From the NCBI GenBank assembly GCA_904420235.1, contig CAJFUS010000203.1, forward strand, positions 1 through 7,409: DNA of 7,409 nucleotides, given 5' to 3'. The stretch comes from Candidatus Neoanaerotignum tabaqchaliae. GTDB taxonomy: Bacteria > Bacillota > Clostridia > Lachnospirales > Anaerotignaceae. Below, piece by piece: positions 6,766-7,409 of the stretch. Below the pieces are notes generated by a model. It made no database searches. It was given only the letters and a program-made list of their open reading frames with translations, and had not been told where the DNA came from. The stretch's first letter is position 1. Each line of letters starts with the position of its first letter. Both the position numbers and the translations under genes were made by a program.

Positions 6766-7409
6766 TATATACATCTCCTTAAATCCGCTTTCATATCTAA
6801 AACAGCCTCTCTGGCCGCCTGTGCAAAATTCTCCTCGCCGTATTTTTTATATCTGTCCTTTGTGTAGGCTGCTATAATGCCCCTTGATGAGTTTATTATG
6901 GCGCCTAAGCCGTCTTTGTTGAAGCAAACAGCCAAATCCTCGGCTTTACCGCCTTGGGCCCCGTATCCTGGCACAAGGAAAAATGTGTTTGGCATAATCT
7001 TCCTTAATGCCTTGGCCTGCTCTGGATGAGTGGCGCCAACAACGGCTCCCACCGATGAGTATCCGCTTTCGCCCATAAGGCCCCTGCCCCATTCGTCAAC
7101 AAGCTCGCCAACCTTTTGATAAAGAGGCTTTCCCCCAACATCAAGGTCCTGAAGCTGTCCGCTGTTGGGGTTTGATGTTTTAACAAGCACAAACAACCCT
7201 TTGCCGTAATTTTTACAGTTGGCCATATACGGCTCCACAGAGTCCCAGCCAAGATAAGGATTTATTGTTATAAAATCTTCTTTAAATATTTGGCTTTTCA
7301 CTCCCTCAACGTCAATCATTCCTATGTGTCCGTCGGAATAGGCCTCGGCAGTTGAGGCTATGTCGCCTCTTTTTATATCGCCTATAACAACAAGGCCCTT
7401 TTCGGAAGC
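6765..7409 (-). CDS. pyrF: Orotidine 5'-phosphate decarboxylase, subfamily 2, 5'-truncated by window edge
   Basis: Catalyses the last step of UMP synthesis, OMP to UMP plus CO2, in the cytoplasm. The reading frame is open through the right edge of the window, so 214 C-terminal residues are visible and the true start is missing. The Met codon at 7319 is internal, because the conserved active-site motif DIKRGDI (visible residues 11-17, with the catalytic Lys at 13 and Asp at 16) lies upstream of it. Other signatures are ITINPYLG (about residues 47-54), VPGYGAQGG (about 146-154) and NSSRGI (173-178), the last two forming the phosphate-binding end of the barrel. This motif set fits the longer subfamily-2 OMP decarboxylases (about 300 residues) rather than the short Bacillus/E. 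coli PyrF, so roughly 90 N-terminal residues should lie off-window. Its stop codon TAA shares one base with the carA ATG (TAATG), and the carA ribosome binding site lies inside its last codons, indicating co-transcription and translational coupling. No frameshift or missing motif is seen in the visible part. Confidence 0.95.
   Translation of the reverse strand, partial: ASEKGLVVIGDIKRGDIASTAEAYSDGHIGMIDVEGVKSQIFKEDFITINPYLGWDSVEPYMANCKNYGKGLFVLVKTSNPNSGQLQDLDVGGKPLYQKVGELVDEWGRGLMGESGYSSVGAVVGATHPEQAKALRKIMPNTFFLVPGYGAQGGKAEDLAVCFNKDGLGAIINSSRGIIAAYTKDRYKKYGEENFAQAAREAVLDMKADLRRCI
6775..6780 (-). promoter_or_regulatory. Ribosome binding site deciding the carA start
   Basis: AAGGAG lies within the last pyrF codons. 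It is followed by ATGTATATAATG on the minus strand: it touches the first ATG directly but is 9 nt from the second, so initiation at 6765 is favoured. This removes three residues from the longest possible CarA. Confidence 0.85.

Noticed and set aside
6766..6774. Alternative upstream ATG of CarA
   Set aside because: It directly touches AAGGAG, leaving no spacer; the ATG at 6765 is correctly spaced.
7004..7252. Second minus-strand frame inside pyrF
   Set aside because: It is an out-of-frame shadow of the pyrF coding sequence; pyrF motifs are intact in the main frame.
6765..7319. PyrF as a complete short gene starting at 7319
   Set aside because: The frame is open to the window edge, and the catalytic DIKRGDI motif lies upstream of this Met.
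788..7409. CRISPR array, tRNA/rRNA gene, transposase or prophage genes
   Set aside because: None seen; the interval is continuous coding sequence with at most 15 nt between genes.

Overview
The window is almost entirely one densely packed minus-strand operon for de novo pyrimidine (UMP) biosynthesis. In transcription order (right to left) it holds a 5'-truncated pyrF, then carA, carB, pyrK, pyrD and pyrE. The gene set and order, the NAD-type dihydroorotate dehydrogenase pair PyrK/PyrD (class 1B), a subfamily-2 PyrF, AT-leaning codons with very frequent ATA for isoleucine, and strong purine-rich GGAG/AGGGG ribosome binding sites all suggest an anaerobic Firmicute of class Clostridia, perhaps Lachnospirales-like. 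This placement is inferred from protein and codon character, not from a search.

Layout: 7409-6765 pyrF (its start lies off the right edge); 6765-5677 carA; 5684-2469 carB; 2468-1692 pyrK; 1699-788 pyrD; 772-110 pyrE; 112-1 non-coding, strongly structured DNA. The junctions are extremely tight: pyrF/carA share 1 nt (TAATG), carA/carB overlap by 8 nt, carB/pyrK abut with no gap, pyrK/pyrD overlap by 8 nt, and only pyrD/pyrE has a spacer (15 nt). No internal promoter is apparent. The promoter and any PyrR-type attenuator would be upstream of pyrF, beyond the window.

Functionally, CarA and CarB form glutamine-dependent carbamoyl phosphate synthetase (step 1). PyrD and PyrK form the NAD+-linked dihydroorotate dehydrogenase (step 4). 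PyrE makes OMP from orotate and PRPP (step 5) and PyrF decarboxylates OMP to UMP (step 6). Aspartate carbamoyltransferase (pyrB) and dihydroorotase (pyrC) are not in the window and must be encoded upstream or elsewhere. Subunits of the two heteromeric enzymes are encoded next to each other.

The enzyme genes look ordinary and intact. The most unusual structure is at the left end. Positions 3-112, beginning exactly at the pyrE stop codon, can be folded as an almost gap-free four-way junction: a closing 8-bp stem and three hairpins laid end to end, one of them with a GAAA tetraloop in the pyr-sense orientation. It could be a composite terminator, a structured 3' UTR/ncRNA, or a small TA-flanked mobile element. 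The sequence alone does not decide between these.
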